Positions 24,283 through 33,626 of a stretch of 64,000 nucleotides of DNA are shown in pieces. Numbering within the stretch: position 1 is the first letter of the stretch; the number at the start of each line of letters is the position of its first letter. Source of the stretch: Agarivorans aestuarii (GTDB taxonomy: Bacteria > Pseudomonadota > Gammaproteobacteria > Enterobacterales > Celerinatantimonadaceae); contig NZ_AP023033.1 of assembly GCF_019670125.1 (NCBI RefSeq), forward strand, positions 938,501 to 1,002,500. Direction: 5' to 3'. The notes under the pieces were generated by a model. The model had not been told where the DNA came from and did no database searches. It saw nothing but the letters and a program-made list of their open reading frames with translations. Made by a program: the position numbers and the translations under genes.

Positions 24283-24317
24283 AATAGCTAACCTATTATT
24301 TCGGTTAGCTATTTCTT
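24283..24317. terminator. Hairpin between rhlE and the small membrane gene
   Basis: AATAGCTAACC and GGTTAGCTATT form a perfect 11-pair stem with a nine-base loop, followed by TCTTT on the plus strand. It separates convergent genes. Confidence 0.55.
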
Positions 24318-24331
24318 TGATTCGAATAAAG

Positions 24332-24685
24332 TTAGCCAAACATGAGGTAATGGGTTAGGCCAATGAATAACATGGCGACTGATGAAGTTAAAAAAATAAC
24401 AGCTAACACTTTGTCTATAGTTCTTATTGAACGTTGTACTAGTTTTTCGTCGTAAAGTTGTATGTTGCCAACTCGCTTACTTACTACGGTTAAGGCATAC
24501 ATGGGTAAACGGGTACCAAAGCCTTTATCCCATTCTGGTATGTCACCATGCACTTTTTTTATCTGCTTATCGAAGTGTTTTAGCGATATGCGGCCAAATA
24601 AGAGGAGCGATATCGAGAAGGTTAGAAAAGTGATTGGTAGTCCCACTGCCACGATACTATTAAGCACTTCCACTAGGCTAATCAT
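24332..24685 (-). CDS. Putative membrane immunity protein, second copy
   Basis: This 117-residue protein has two membrane segments (about 10-30 and 92-112) around a central soluble part with IPEWDKGFGTRLPMYALTVVSKRV. That central motif is shared with the neighbour at 24710-25057 (AEWDKGFGTRIMTYALVIVKKEV), so the two are paralogues. Both follow a probable pore-forming toxin on the same strand. Small inner-membrane proteins typically protect against pore-forming toxins. It lies 24 bases after the first copy. The role is inferred. Confidence 0.6.
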   Translation of the reverse strand: MISLVEVLNSIVAVGLPITFLTFSISLLLFGRISLKHFDKQIKKVHGDIPEWDKGFGTRLPMYALTVVSKRVGNIQLYDEKLVQRSIRTIDKVLAVIFLTSSVAMLFIGLTHYLMFG

Positions 24686-24709
24686 TTCATAGAGCTTTGA
24701 CGTGCTCTA

Positions 24710-25057
24710 CTATCCTATTAAAAAATATATAGAAAAAATAGAAATGAAAAATATCGCAGAAGATATATTGTAGTACCAAGCCAGTTTAATATCTTTTGCT
24801 CTGGCATGTCTTTTAACTGCGTTCTTATCGACAATCGGCGTGCTTTTTACTTCTTTTTTAACGATGACTAAGGCGTATGTCATTATTCGTGTTCCGAAGC
24901 CTTTATCCCATTCAGCTGGGCCAAAACCTTCCTTTAATAGTTCGTTATCCAAGTGGGTAACAGATATTTTTCTAAAGACTATTGTTGCTATTCCCCAGTT
25001 TAGAAAAATAACAAAACCGACAATAGCAAGGTAATCTTCAAAATTTAATGAATTCAT
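24710..25057 (-). CDS. Putative membrane immunity protein, first copy
   Basis: The 115-residue product has membrane segments at about 9-28 and 92-113 and the central WDKGFGTR block shared with its paralogue. Its ATG overlaps the toxin's stop codon (TAATG), so the two are translationally coupled, as is common for toxin-immunity pairs. It is the more likely cognate immunity protein because of this coupling. The family name was not recognised. Confidence 0.65.
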   Translation of the reverse strand: MNSLNFEDYLAIVGFVIFLNWGIATIVFRKISVTHLDNELLKEGFGPAEWDKGFGTRIMTYALVIVKKEVKSTPIVDKNAVKRHARAKDIKLAWYYNISSAIFFISIFSIYFLIG

Positions 25058-26112
25058 TATATGCTCGAGCCCAGTTTGTAGGCACTTTCTGCAAAGAAAC
25101 GGCCAACAGTGTCACCTGTTACAGCTGCACCGTATCCCGCTGTTACCCCAATTCCTACTGCTACAACCCAACCTACTGGTGTTGAGAATAGTGCGATACC
25201 TAAAAGTGTTGAAGTTACAACGGAACCAACAGCCATTCCAGCTGCAGCAGCAGAGCCGAAGGCTGCAGTTTCAACTGCTGCTGATTTCTGCCAGTTTGCT
25301 CCTGCTTTGTATTGGTCATATACACCAGCACCACGAACGCCAGCATCAATGGCTAATGCTCCATAACCTAACATGCTTGTTTTGCTGGCAAAACCTTTTA
25401 TTAAGTTAAATTCTTTGGTGGTGGAAAGCTTTATTGGTTGGAAGCTACGAGCGCTTTTAGCCTGATTTATGCCACGTTGAGCTCTGGTCCAAGCGTTACC
25501 CCTAGAGCTGGCTTTACTCGCGTATTTGTTGATCTCTCGGTGAAACTTTCTCGTCAGTTCCGCGTGCATGCTTTTTGCGGCTTGTTCTAGCTTGGTCATT
25601 TCGATTTTACTGAGCTTAGCTAGCTTTCCTCTGCGTACGGCTTCTAAAGCTTTCTGATATCGCTCAGCCGTTGCCCCAAAAGTATTAAACCTCTGTTCAA
25701 TCACGGTCGCAGCTGCTCCTGAGTACCCAGCTTGATTGCCTGTTTTTCTTGGATCAATTTTATCGTGAAATACTAAAGGAGCGATATGCTCTTGGTTAAA
25801 TTCGGCCATTGCAGTCACTAAGTCTGAGCCGAACTGATTAAGCATGTCTGCAATGTTTACTCGTTGCTGGCGGGGAAGTAAGCGGAGCTCTCTTAGCTGG
25901 CGAGCCTTTTGAGGGTAGAGCTGTTGCCAAGGCTTACGGTCTTGCGTTGGCTTCATTTGTCTTACTACAAATGGCGTTCCATGAGGAATGGTATTACTTA
26001 AGATATGTGGGTTATCTTTTCTAAAAGCCAACAAAGCATCTTTATCATTTGTATCACATGGCGGTTTACTGCAGTTGCTTTTATTGAAGCAAATTAGAAT
26101 GTCATCGCTCAT
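25057..26112 (-). CDS. Probable pore-forming secreted toxin (type VI effector-like)
   Basis: The 351-residue protein has no signal peptide. The first 60 residues (with Cys at 9, 14 and 19) look like a small folded domain. Residues 60-230 are helical and basic. The last 105 residues are Gly/Ala-rich and hydrophobic (AVETAAFGSAAAAGMAVGSV, then LLGIALFSTPVGWVVAVGIG), as in membrane-inserting toxin ends. The start codon and the two membrane proteins behind it make a toxin-immunity operon. Delivery by a type VI system is a reasonable inference for a signal-less toxin in a marine gammaproteobacterium, but no VgrG, PAAR or structural genes are present. It resembles in outline the membrane-disrupting Tme effectors of Vibrio. 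Confidence 0.6.
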   Translation of the reverse strand: MSDDILICFNKSNCSKPPCDTNDKDALLAFRKDNPHILSNTIPHGTPFVVRQMKPTQDRKPWQQLYPQKARQLRELRLLPRQQRVNIADMLNQFGSDLVTAMAEFNQEHIAPLVFHDKIDPRKTGNQAGYSGAAATVIEQRFNTFGATAERYQKALEAVRRGKLAKLSKIEMTKLEQAAKSMHAELTRKFHREINKYASKASSRGNAWTRAQRGINQAKSARSFQPIKLSTTKEFNLIKGFASKTSMLGYGALAIDAGVRGAGVYDQYKAGANWQKSAAVETAAFGSAAAAGMAVGSVVTSTLLGIALFSTPVGWVVAVGIGVTAGYGAAVTGDTVGRFFAESAYKLGSSI

Positions 26113-26286
26113 TGGTTAGTCCATTAATCACAAATAAATCATTAGTGGTGATTCTGTTGGAATTGGTATTGAGTGTCAACAAAGTAAGAGGTCTAAAACT
26201 TAAATTTAACAATTGCTTATTGAAGGTTGAACTTAAATCAAATTGTCTAATCTTTAACTTGCCCTCGAAATGCTGTAGTTTATTTT

Positions 26287-26306
26287 TAATTGGATGTTCA
26301 ATTAAT
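26287..26306. promoter_or_regulatory. Candidate BetI operator
   Basis: TTAATTGGATGTTCAATTAA has seven-base complementary arms (TTAATTG and CAATTAA) around GATGTT, and lies 20 bases before the betI start. Autorepression of betIBA by BetI, relieved by choline, is known in E. coli. That this palindrome is its site is inferred. Confidence 0.55.
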
Positions 26307-26325
26307 AAAAATTTGAGTGACACTT

Positions 26326-26919
26326 ATGCCAAAGGTAGGGATGCCTGAAATACGTAAACCGCAGCTGGTAGAAGCTACTATGGCGGTGATAAACGAAGTA
26401 GGTTTGTCGGGCGCAAGCGTCACTTTAATTAGTAAAAATGCAGGTGTGTCTTCGGGCATTATTCATCATTATTTTGGTGGTAAACACGGCTTATTAGAAG
26501 AAACTATGCGTACTGTGTTACGTAAGTTATCTGCCGCTTCCATTGCGCATCTGCAAGCTGTTGAGCCCAACGATGTAATGGCTAGGGTTAAGGCGATTGT
26601 TGCTGCCAATTTTGATGGCTACCAAGTAGAAGGCAAGGTAGTTAAAACCTGGTTAGCATTTTGGGCACAGGCCATGCACGACCAAGATTTACATCGCTTG
26701 CAACGTGTGAATGAGCGCCGCTTATTGTCGCACCTTCGTTTTGAACTCAAACATATTTTACCTGCCGAACAAGCCGCTTTTGTTGCCCAAGGAATAGCGG
26801 CACTTATCGACGGTATTTGGCTGCGCGGGGCACTTAATCCCGAGGGTATTTCTGCTGATTATGCGCAAAAGCTGGTAGCAGATTACCTAGAAAAGCAGCT
26901 CGCCCCCTATTTAGGCTAA
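26326..26919 (+). CDS. betI: Transcriptional repressor BetI
   Basis: BetI is a TetR-family repressor of choline oxidation genes that responds to choline. The product (198 residues from ATG 26326) begins [19 protein letters not shown], as BetI proteins do, and has a TetR helix-turn-helix ([30 protein letters not shown]). A GTG three codons upstream is in frame but the conserved beginning favours the ATG. It heads the betI-betB-betA operon and has a palindromic operator candidate in front. Confidence 0.92.
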   Translation: MPKVGMPEIRKPQLVEATMAVINEVGLSGASVTLISKNAGVSSGIIHHYFGGKHGLLEETMRTVLRKLSAASIAHLQAVEPNDVMARVKAIVAANFDGYQVEGKVVKTWLAFWAQAMHDQDLHRLQRVNERRLLSHLRFELKHILPAEQAAFVAQGIAALIDGIWLRGALNPEGISADYAQKLVADYLEKQLAPYLG

Positions 26920-26960
26920 GTTTTAACTAAGCAACAACAGCTAATTACTAAGGCATTTTG

Positions 26961-28421
26961 ATGACAATGAAGTCTCTTTATATCCATGGTGAAGCCCTTG
27001 AAGGCTCTTCGGCGGATACATTTATCACGACTAACCCTGCCACTGGCGAAGTGTTAGCACAAATTAGCCAAGCCTCGGCTGAAGATGTAGATCGCGCTGT
27101 GGCCTCTGCACAGCAGGGCTTTAAAGTGTGGTCGGCTATGAGTGGCGCTGAGCGAGGTCGCATTATGATGCGAGCTGTTGCCATATTACGCCAACGTAAC
27201 GACGAGCTGGCAGAGTTAGAAGTGAAAGACACCGGTAAGCCGATTCAAGAAGCGATAGCAGTAGACATTGTTACTGGTGCCGATGTGATTGAGTATTACG
27301 CGGGTTTGGCGGCGGCTATTCAAGGCCAGCAACAAGACCTAGGCCACGGTCAGTTTTTTTATACGCGCCGCGAACCCTTAGGTGTATGTGCCGGAATAGG
27401 CGCGTGGAACTACCCCATTCAAATCGCCATGTGGAAATCGGCTCCTGCCTTAGCGGCAGGCAACGCCATGGTGTTTAAACCTTCGGAAGAAACGCCATTG
27501 TCTGTACTCAAATTGGCAGAGATCTTCACCGAGGCTGGCGTGCCTGATGGCGTATTTAACGTGGTGCAAGGTGATTGCCGAGTTGGTCAAATGCTGTCGC
27601 GCCACCCTGATATCGCCAAGGTTTCGTTTACTGGTGAATCTGGTACTGGCAAAAAGGTTATGGCCGATGCTGCTGGCACACTCAAAGACATCACTATGGA
27701 GCTGGGCGGCAAGTCACCTCTAATTGTATTTGACGATGCCAAGCTAAATAACGCGGTGTCGGCAGCCATGCTAGCTAACTTTTATACCCAAGGCGAAGTG
27801 TGTACTCACGGTACACGGGTGTTTGTGCATGATGCAATTTACGATGAGTTTGTAGCGCAAATTACTCATCGAACGCGCAAGCTAAAAGTGGGTGACCCAA
27901 GTGATATGGAGACACAAATTGGCGCGCTTATCTCACGCGAGCATTTAGAGAAGGTGCTGGGTTTTATTGAAGCAGCAAAAGCTTCTGGCGCACGTTTACT
28001 ATGTGGTGGCCAGCGTGAAACGGCTAACGGTTTAGATAAAGGTTACTTTGTGCAACCCACCATTTTTGCCGATTGTAGCGATGATATGCCGCAAGTTAAG
28101 CATGAAATTTTTGGCCCGGTAATGTCGATTCTACGTTTTAGTGATGAAGATGAAGTGATTAAGCGTGCTAACGCCACTGACTATGGTTTGGCGGCAGGTT
28201 TGTTCACCCAAAACTTATCGCGTGCTCATCGGGTTATTGCGCAAATAGAAGCCGGCATTTGCTGGGTAAATACCTGGGGCGGCTCGCCAGCAGAAATGCC
28301 CGTAGGCGGTTATAAACAGTCGGGGATTGGCCGAGAAAATGGCATAGAAACGCTTAATCACTACACCCAAAATAAGAGTGTAATGATTGAGTTAGGTGAC
28401 TTAGAAAGCCCTTACGAATAA
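26961..28421 (+). CDS. betB: Betaine aldehyde dehydrogenase
   Basis: BetB oxidises betaine aldehyde to glycine betaine with NAD(P), in the cytoplasm. The product has the aldehyde dehydrogenase landmarks: [47 protein letters not shown] with the catalytic glutamate, and [14 protein letters not shown] with the catalytic cysteine. ATG 26961 follows an AAGG site; a TTG one codon earlier is less likely. Length (about 486) is normal. It lies between betI and betA. Confidence 0.94.
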   Translation: MTMKSLYIHGEALEGSSADTFITTNPATGEVLAQISQASAEDVDRAVASAQQGFKVWSAMSGAERGRIMMRAVAILRQRNDELAELEVKDTGKPIQEAIAVDIVTGADVIEYYAGLAAAIQGQQQDLGHGQFFYTRREPLGVCAGIGAWNYPIQIAMWKSAPALAAGNAMVFKPSEETPLSVLKLAEIFTEAGVPDGVFNVVQGDCRVGQMLSRHPDIAKVSFTGESGTGKKVMADAAGTLKDITMELGGKSPLIVFDDAKLNNAVSAAMLANFYTQGEVCTHGTRVFVHDAIYDEFVAQITHRTRKLKVGDPSDMETQIGALISREHLEKVLGFIEAAKASGARLLCGGQRETANGLDKGYFVQPTIFADCSDDMPQVKHEIFGPVMSILRFSDEDEVIKRANATDYGLAAGLFTQNLSRAHRVIAQIEAGICWVNTWGGSPAEMPVGGYKQSGIGRENGIETLNHYTQNKSVMIELGDLESPYE

Positions 28422-28473
28422 GCCATTCAGCACTAACCACTGCTAAGGCTGGGTTGGCCAAACAGGGAATAAG

Positions 28474-30156
28474 ATGAACACCAATTTCGATTATATTATT
28501 GTTGGCGCAGGCTCTGCAGGTTGTGTATTAGCCGACCGCTTAAGTGCTTGTGGTAAACATACGGTTTTATTGCTTGAGGCGGGCGGCAGCGACAAAAGTA
28601 TATTTATTCAAATGCCTACCGCTTTGTCTTTCCCCATGAATAGCAAAAAGTATGCATGGCAGTTTGAAAGCCAACGTGAAGCTGGCATTGATAATCGCCG
28701 TTTGCATTGCCCAAGAGGGCGAGTGCTTGGTGGCAGTTCTTCGATTAACGGCATGGTGTATGTGCGTGGTCATGCTTGCGACTTTGATGAATGGGCAGAG
28801 CAGGGCGCACAGGGGTGGAGTTATCAAGAATGCTTGCCCTATTTTCGCCGGGCTGAGTCATGGATAGATGGTGCCGATGATTACCGAGGGGGCGATGGCC
28901 CACTGGCTACCTGTGGCGGTAATAATATGAGCTTGAACCCGCTTTACCAAGCCTTTATCGATGCTGGCCAGCAAGCGGGTTACCCAACAACCAGTGATTA
29001 CAACGGTTACCAGCAAGAGGGTTTTGGTCCCATGCATATGACCGTAGACAAAGGCGTGCGCGCTTCAACATCAAATGCTTATTTACGCCGAGCCCTTAAG
29101 CGCAGCAACCTCACCTTGCTAAAGGGTGTGCTTACCCGCAAGGTATTAATTAAAGACCAACATGCTATTGGGGTAGAAATTGAGCGAGCTGGCCAAGTAG
29201 AAAAGCTGTTTACCAACAAAGAAGTGCTTCTGGCTGCAGGCTCTATCGGTTCGCCGCAGTTATTGCAGTTATCGGGCATTGGGCCGAAAGCCGTTTTAAA
29301 AGATGCAGGTGTTGAGCTGGTTCAAGATTTGCGAGGTGTGGGGGAAAACCTGCAAGATCACTTAGAAGTGTATTTTCAATATGCCTGTCGCCAGCCGATA
29401 ACCCTTAACAGTAAGTTAGGGCTAATTAGCAAAGGCTTAATTGGCGCGCGTTGGTTATTGCGAAAAGACGGTTTAGGCGCAACTAATCATTTTGAATCTT
29501 GCGCGTTTATTCGCTCGCGGGCTGGGCTTAAATGGCCGAATATTCAATATCACTTTTTACCCGCCGCAATGCGTTACGACGGCCAAGCTGCTTTTAGTGG
29601 GCATGGCTTTCAGGTTCATGTTGGGCCTAATAAACCCCAAAGCCGAGGGCGAGTGTGGATTAGTTCAGCCGATCCGCATGCTAAACCTAATATTCAGTTT
29701 AACTACATTAGCACCGAGCAAGACAAGCAAGACTGGCGTGACTGTATTCGTTTAAGTCGAGAGATTTTGGCGCAGCCAGCAATGAATGATTATCGCGGGG
29801 AAGAGATTCAACCCGGCGCTAATATTAACAGCGATGAAGCGATAGATGCGTGGGTAAGGCAAAATGTAGAAAGTGCTTATCACCCTTCGTGTAGTTGTAA
29901 AATGGGCGGTGATAATGACCCAATGGCCGTGGTAAATAGCCAGTGCCAAGTAAAAGGCATTACTAGCTTACGGGTGGTTGATTCCTCGGTTTTTCCTACT
30001 ATTCCTAATGGTAACCTTAATGCCCCTACCATTATGGTGGCGGAGAAAATAGCGGACTCTGTTTTAGGACACCCACCGCTTGCCGCAGCAAATGTAACCA
30101 CCTGGATAGCAGAAGATTGGCAAAACAAGCAACGAACCGGCAAGCCGAAACGCTGA
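28474..30156 (+). CDS. betA: Choline dehydrogenase
   Basis: BetA is an FAD enzyme of the GMC family that oxidises choline to betaine aldehyde at the membrane. The 560-residue product begins with [19 protein letters not shown], the FAD motif, and has the GMC signature [20 protein letters not shown]. The C-terminal region contains [12 protein letters not shown] and a [14 protein letters not shown] block with the conserved catalytic His region. Together with BetB it makes the osmoprotectant glycine betaine, suited to a marine cell. No dedicated choline transporter is in the window. Confidence 0.94.
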   Translation: MNTNFDYIIVGAGSAGCVLADRLSACGKHTVLLLEAGGSDKSIFIQMPTALSFPMNSKKYAWQFESQREAGIDNRRLHCPRGRVLGGSSSINGMVYVRGHACDFDEWAEQGAQGWSYQECLPYFRRAESWIDGADDYRGGDGPLATCGGNNMSLNPLYQAFIDAGQQAGYPTTSDYNGYQQEGFGPMHMTVDKGVRASTSNAYLRRALKRSNLTLLKGVLTRKVLIKDQHAIGVEIERAGQVEKLFTNKEVLLAAGSIGSPQLLQLSGIGPKAVLKDAGVELVQDLRGVGENLQDHLEVYFQYACRQPITLNSKLGLISKGLIGARWLLRKDGLGATNHFESCAFIRSRAGLKWPNIQYHFLPAAMRYDGQAAFSGHGFQVHVGPNKPQSRGRVWISSADPHAKPNIQFNYISTEQDKQDWRDCIRLSREILAQPAMNDYRGEEIQPGANINSDEAIDAWVRQNVESAYHPSCSCKMGGDNDPMAVVNSQCQVKGITSLRVVDSSVFPTIPNGNLNAPTIMVAEKIADSVLGHPPLAAANVTTWIAEDWQNKQRTGKPKR

Positions 30157-30216
30157 GGTGGCTTAAGGCCTGTTTAGACGCGAGAAGCCAGAGCATAACT
30201 ATTACTAGTATGTATA

Positions 30217-30249
30217 AATCCGAGCAGCTTGCGCTCGGATTTTTTTTCT
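30217..30249 (+). terminator. Terminator after the bet operon
   Basis: AATCCGAGC and GCTCGGATT form a nine-pair stem with an AGCTTGC loop, followed by a run of T. It separates betA from arsR. Confidence 0.8.
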
Positions 30250-30267
30250 AGGTTGACAATAAAACGT

Positions 30268-30291
30268 ACATATGCAAAATTCAACATATGT
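30268..30291. promoter_or_regulatory. Candidate ArsR operator, two ACATATG repeats
   Basis: ACATATG at 30268 and ACATATGT at 30284 are 16 bases apart, just after a TTGACA at 30253 that may be a -35 element. They lie 20 bases before the arsR start. Control by the ArsR product is the likely function. Confidence 0.5.
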
Positions 30292-30310
30292 AAATAAATG
30301 CATGTGAACG

Positions 30311-30637
30311 ATGAACCCTCAATTATTTTATAAATGCCTCGCTGATGATGTTCGCCTAAAAGCCTTGATGATTATTGCCGAGGCTGGTGAGGCCTGTGTC
30401 TGTGATTTGATGCAAGCCTTGCAGCTCGACCAACCAAAGACTTCTCGCCATTTAGCGCAGTTGCGCAAATGCCAAGTATTACTCGATCAGCGGCGCGGTA
30501 AGTGGGTGTATTACCAATTACACCCTGAGTTACCAAGCTGGGCTGAACGAGTGTTGCGCGAGACTCAAGCCAATAACAAAGACTACTACCAAGCAGAGTT
30601 AGCGCGCTTTGAAGCGAATAAACAACAGCTTTGCTAG
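30311..30637 (+). CDS. arsR: ArsR-family repressor of arsenite efflux
   Basis: The 108-residue product is a winged-helix metal-responsive repressor: [46 protein letters not shown]. The ACVCDL segment carries the two cysteines that bind arsenite in the E. coli-type sensor. It is followed directly by the acr3 gene, and ArsR operator-like repeats precede it. Arsenite would lift repression of the pair. Confidence 0.9.
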   Translation: MNPQLFYKCLADDVRLKALMIIAEAGEACVCDLMQALQLDQPKTSRHLAQLRKCQVLLDQRRGKWVYYQLHPELPSWAERVLRETQANNKDYYQAELARFEANKQQLC

Positions 30638-30690
30638 TGGATTCATCACAGAACCCACCTACACAGGTAGCTGGGGAAGAAGGTAATAAA

Positions 30691-31707
30691 ATGGGATTAT
30701 TTGAACGATATTTAACAGTATGGGTAGGTTTAGCCATTGTTGTTGGCATTGCTGCGGGCAGTCTAGTACCCGAGGTATTTGCGCTAGTGGCTGGCCTTGA
30801 GTTTGCACATGTTAACTTGGTGATTGCCTTACTTATTTGGCTAATGATTTATCCGATGATGGTGCAAATTGATTTCTCATCGATTAAAGATGTGGGTAAA
30901 AAACCAAAAGGTTTGCTGCTTACCATTGTGATTAATTGGCTGATTAAACCCTTTAGCATGGCGTTGCTAGGCTGGTTGTTTTTTAAAGGTATATTTGCCG
31001 ATTGGGTAGATCCAAGCACCGCGACTGAATATATCGCTGGCATGATCTTGCTTGGCGTAGCACCGTGTACCGCGATGGTATTTGTGTGGAGTCAGCTGAC
31101 CAAAGGCGACGCTAATTATACCTTAGTGCAGGTTTCGATTAACGACGTAATTATGATCTTTGCCTTTGCGCCTATCGCCGGTTTTTTGCTTGGGGTGAGT
31201 GATATCACAGTGCCTTGGAATACCTTGTTAATGTCGGTGGTATTGTACGTATTAGTGCCACTTATAGCAGGGGCGATTACCCGTAAAAAGCTAGATAAAA
31301 AGAATGACCATTCAAGGCTAAATCAGTTTTTAGCCACTATGAAGCCTTGGTCGATTATTGGTTTGCTGGCCACTGTAGTGTTGTTGTTTGGCTTTCAATC
31401 GGAAACAATTTTAGCCAAACCTGAAGCCATTGTTCTTATCGCTATTCCTTTGCTTATTCAAACCTATGGCATTTTTGCGCTGGCTTATTGGTTAGCCAAG
31501 CGCATGCGTTTGCCACATAACATTGCTGCTCCAGCTTGCATGATTGGTACCTCTAACTTTTTTGAGTTAGCAGTAGCGGTTGCCATATCGCTATTTGGTT
31601 TGCACTCTGGAGCTGCGCTAGCCACCGTAGTTGGTGTATTGGTTGAAGTGCCGGTAATGCTATCATTGGTATGGTTTGCCAATCGCACTCGTCATTGGTT
31701 TAGTTAA
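30691..31707 (+). CDS. acr3: Arsenite efflux transporter Acr3
   Basis: Acr3 pumps arsenite out across the inner membrane using the proton gradient. The product (338 residues from ATG 30691) has about ten membrane segments and the conserved [25 protein letters not shown] region with the essential cysteine. The predicted frame also begins at a TTG 60 bases earlier, overlapping arsR, but the ATG after GAAGAAGG gives the usual Acr3 start ([16 protein letters not shown]). No arsenate reductase lies beside it. Confidence 0.9.
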   Translation: MGLFERYLTVWVGLAIVVGIAAGSLVPEVFALVAGLEFAHVNLVIALLIWLMIYPMMVQIDFSSIKDVGKKPKGLLLTIVINWLIKPFSMALLGWLFFKGIFADWVDPSTATEYIAGMILLGVAPCTAMVFVWSQLTKGDANYTLVQVSINDVIMIFAFAPIAGFLLGVSDITVPWNTLLMSVVLYVLVPLIAGAITRKKLDKKNDHSRLNQFLATMKPWSIIGLLATVVLLFGFQSETILAKPEAIVLIAIPLLIQTYGIFALAYWLAKRMRLPHNIAAPACMIGTSNFFELAVAVAISLFGLHSGAALATVVGVLVEVPVMLSLVWFANRTRHWFS

Positions 31708-31731
31708 TCTAAAATCGTTACTCTCTCTGCG

Positions 31732-32643
31732 CTAAGCCGCGGGGAGGGTGACAATATCGTTGTTCTGCACATCTTCAAGTGCAAAATCTATCAGTGCTCT
31801 TACCTTACGAGGCAGCACATTACCTTCTAAGTAAACGGCATACAGAGGATGCATTGGCAGTTGATAGTCTTCCAGCAGCCGCACCAGTTTTCCTTCACTC
31901 AACTGTTTATGTAAAACAAAGTTTGGACACAGTGCCACACCGCAGCCCTCTGCTGCCCAATCTCGAGCAACATTGGCACTATTCACCATCAAGTTTCTAG
32001 AAGGGTGAAAGGCATATTCTTGGCCGTTTTGCAGAAAGACCCAACGATTGGCATCACGCCTATTGGTGTCGATGATGCAAGTGTGGGCATCTAAGTCATC
32101 GGGGCTAAGCGGAGCGCCTTTAAGTGTTAAGTAGCCGGGTGAGGCCACCAAGTGGCTGGTAAATTCAAATAGCTTGCGTGCTTTTAAAGTAGAAACGCCG
32201 GGAGTGCCAACGCGAAAAGCGAGGTCGAAACCATCGCTTGCTAGATCTACATGCTGGTCGCTTAAACGCAAGTCGATACTTAGCTCAGGATGGATAGCGG
32301 CGAAACGGCTCACTAAACCTTGTATGTAGATTTCGCCAAGAGTCACTGGCGCAGCGATGCGCAACGTACCGTGTAAGCTTGTTGCTTCCTCGTTGATGCC
32401 TGCCAGCAAATCATCAAGTTCGTCCAACAGGGCTGGGGCCCGATTAAGTAGCTGCTGACCCGAAGGTGTAAGCCCCACTTTTCTTGTAGTGCGTTGCAAC
32501 AGGCGAGCGCCAAGCTTGGTTTCTAATTCCGCTACGTATTTTGAGGTGAGTCGGTTGGATACACCTAAGCGTTTTGCCGCTTCTGTAAATGAACCGGTTT
32601 GCGCCGTAGCAACAAATGCCTTTAAGCCGTCAATTAAGTCCAT
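31732..32643 (-). CDS. LysR-family transcriptional regulator
   Basis: The 303-residue product has a LysR helix-turn-helix at its N-terminus (LKAFVATAQTGSFTEAAKRLGVSNRLTSKYVAELETKLGARL) and a periplasmic-binding-like effector domain in the rest. It is divergent from the ygiD and glutathionyl-hydroquinone reductase genes, the usual arrangement for a LysR protein and its targets. The effector is unknown; a phenolic or quinone compound would fit the two enzymes. Confidence 0.88.
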   Translation of the reverse strand: MDLIDGLKAFVATAQTGSFTEAAKRLGVSNRLTSKYVAELETKLGARLLQRTTRKVGLTPSGQQLLNRAPALLDELDDLLAGINEEATSLHGTLRIAAPVTLGEIYIQGLVSRFAAIHPELSIDLRLSDQHVDLASDGFDLAFRVGTPGVSTLKARKLFEFTSHLVASPGYLTLKGAPLSPDDLDAHTCIIDTNRRDANRWVFLQNGQEYAFHPSRNLMVNSANVARDWAAEGCGVALCPNFVLHKQLSEGKLVRLLEDYQLPMHPLYAVYLEGNVLPRKVRALIDFALEDVQNNDIVTLPAA

Positions 32644-32791
32644 GCTAACTACCTATTAAGAACAAATTGGTGATAGTTATTCTATATCTTCTCCATTGTG
32701 AGGTGAATCTCTTTGGCTGATAATTGCTGCATTACTGTTTAACGCTTCGCTCAAGCCAAATGGCATTGGGCCGAAGGGAGAAAGAGGCGAG

Positions 32792-33613
32792 ATGTCTACT
32801 CTGCAAGGCTTAAATATACTTGGTGCTAAAGCGACGATGCAGCCCATGCCGGCGGTGTTCATTGGCCATGGCAATCCGATGAATGCCCTAGAGGAGAATC
32901 GCTTCACCCAAAGTTGGTCGCGGCTTGGGCAAACCTTAACTAGGCCGCAGGCAATATTGATGATTTCCGCTCACTGGATGACACCCGGAGTAAGCCTAGT
33001 AGATAGTTCCGCTAAGCCTAAAACCATTCACGATTTTTACGGCTTTCCAGAGGCTTTATTTGCCGAGCGCTATCCAGCCAGTGGTAACCCCTTGTTGGCG
33101 CAGCAGCTCACTGAGCTGTTAAGTGATCATCAACTTCAAACCGATAGCAGTTGGGGGCTTGATCATGGCGCTTGGTCGGTATTGAAATGGATGTATCCGG
33201 CAGCAGATGTTCCGGTATTTCAGCTCTCTATTGACGTTTCACAAAACTTGAGCTGGCACTTCGCCCTAGGTCGCAGCTTGTCAATGCTGCGTCGCCAAGG
33301 CGTGATGATTATTGGCTCGGGCAATATTGTACATAATCTAGCGGCGCTAAAGCACACCTCCCAACCTTATGACTGGGCAGAAGAGTTTGATACCTTTTTT
33401 GCTAAACGCTTAGCGCAACGAGATTTTTCTGACTTACTCAATCCAGCAGCCATGGGCGGCTTAATGCGCATGGCTAACCCAAGTTTAGAGCACTATATCC
33501 CAGCGATTATTGTGACTGGTGCGTCAAGTAAACAGGATCACTTAAGTGTGGTAAGCGAAGGTTTTGATCTTGGCGCATTATCCATGCGCTCGTTTGTTTT
33601 TCATCACGTTTAG
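32792..33613 (+). CDS. ygiD: 4,5-DOPA dioxygenase extradiol family protein YgiD
   Basis: This protein belongs to the class III extradiol (LigB-type) dioxygenases, which use a metal to open catechol rings. The 273-residue product has MPAVFIGHGNPMNAL, ILMISAHWMTPG, IHDFYGFP, GLDHGAWSVL and IIGSGNIVHNL, which carry the conserved histidines and the metal site. The N-terminal 14 residues may be non-native if translation starts later. It is the first gene of a two-gene unit with the glutathionyl-hydroquinone reductase, divergent from LysR. The natural substrate is not known. Confidence 0.85.
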   Translation: MSTLQGLNILGAKATMQPMPAVFIGHGNPMNALEENRFTQSWSRLGQTLTRPQAILMISAHWMTPGVSLVDSSAKPKTIHDFYGFPEALFAERYPASGNPLLAQQLTELLSDHQLQTDSSWGLDHGAWSVLKWMYPAADVPVFQLSIDVSQNLSWHFALGRSLSMLRRQGVMIIGSGNIVHNLAALKHTSQPYDWAEEFDTFFAKRLAQRDFSDLLNPAAMGGLMRMANPSLEHYIPAIIVTGASSKQDHLSVVSEGFDLGALSMRSFVFHHV

Positions 33614-33626
33614 AGAGGAGTCACTC

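Noticed and set aside
26102-26323. 73-codon minus-strand frame upstream of the second toxin
   Set aside because: It overlaps the toxin start region and the betI operator, and has no coding features.
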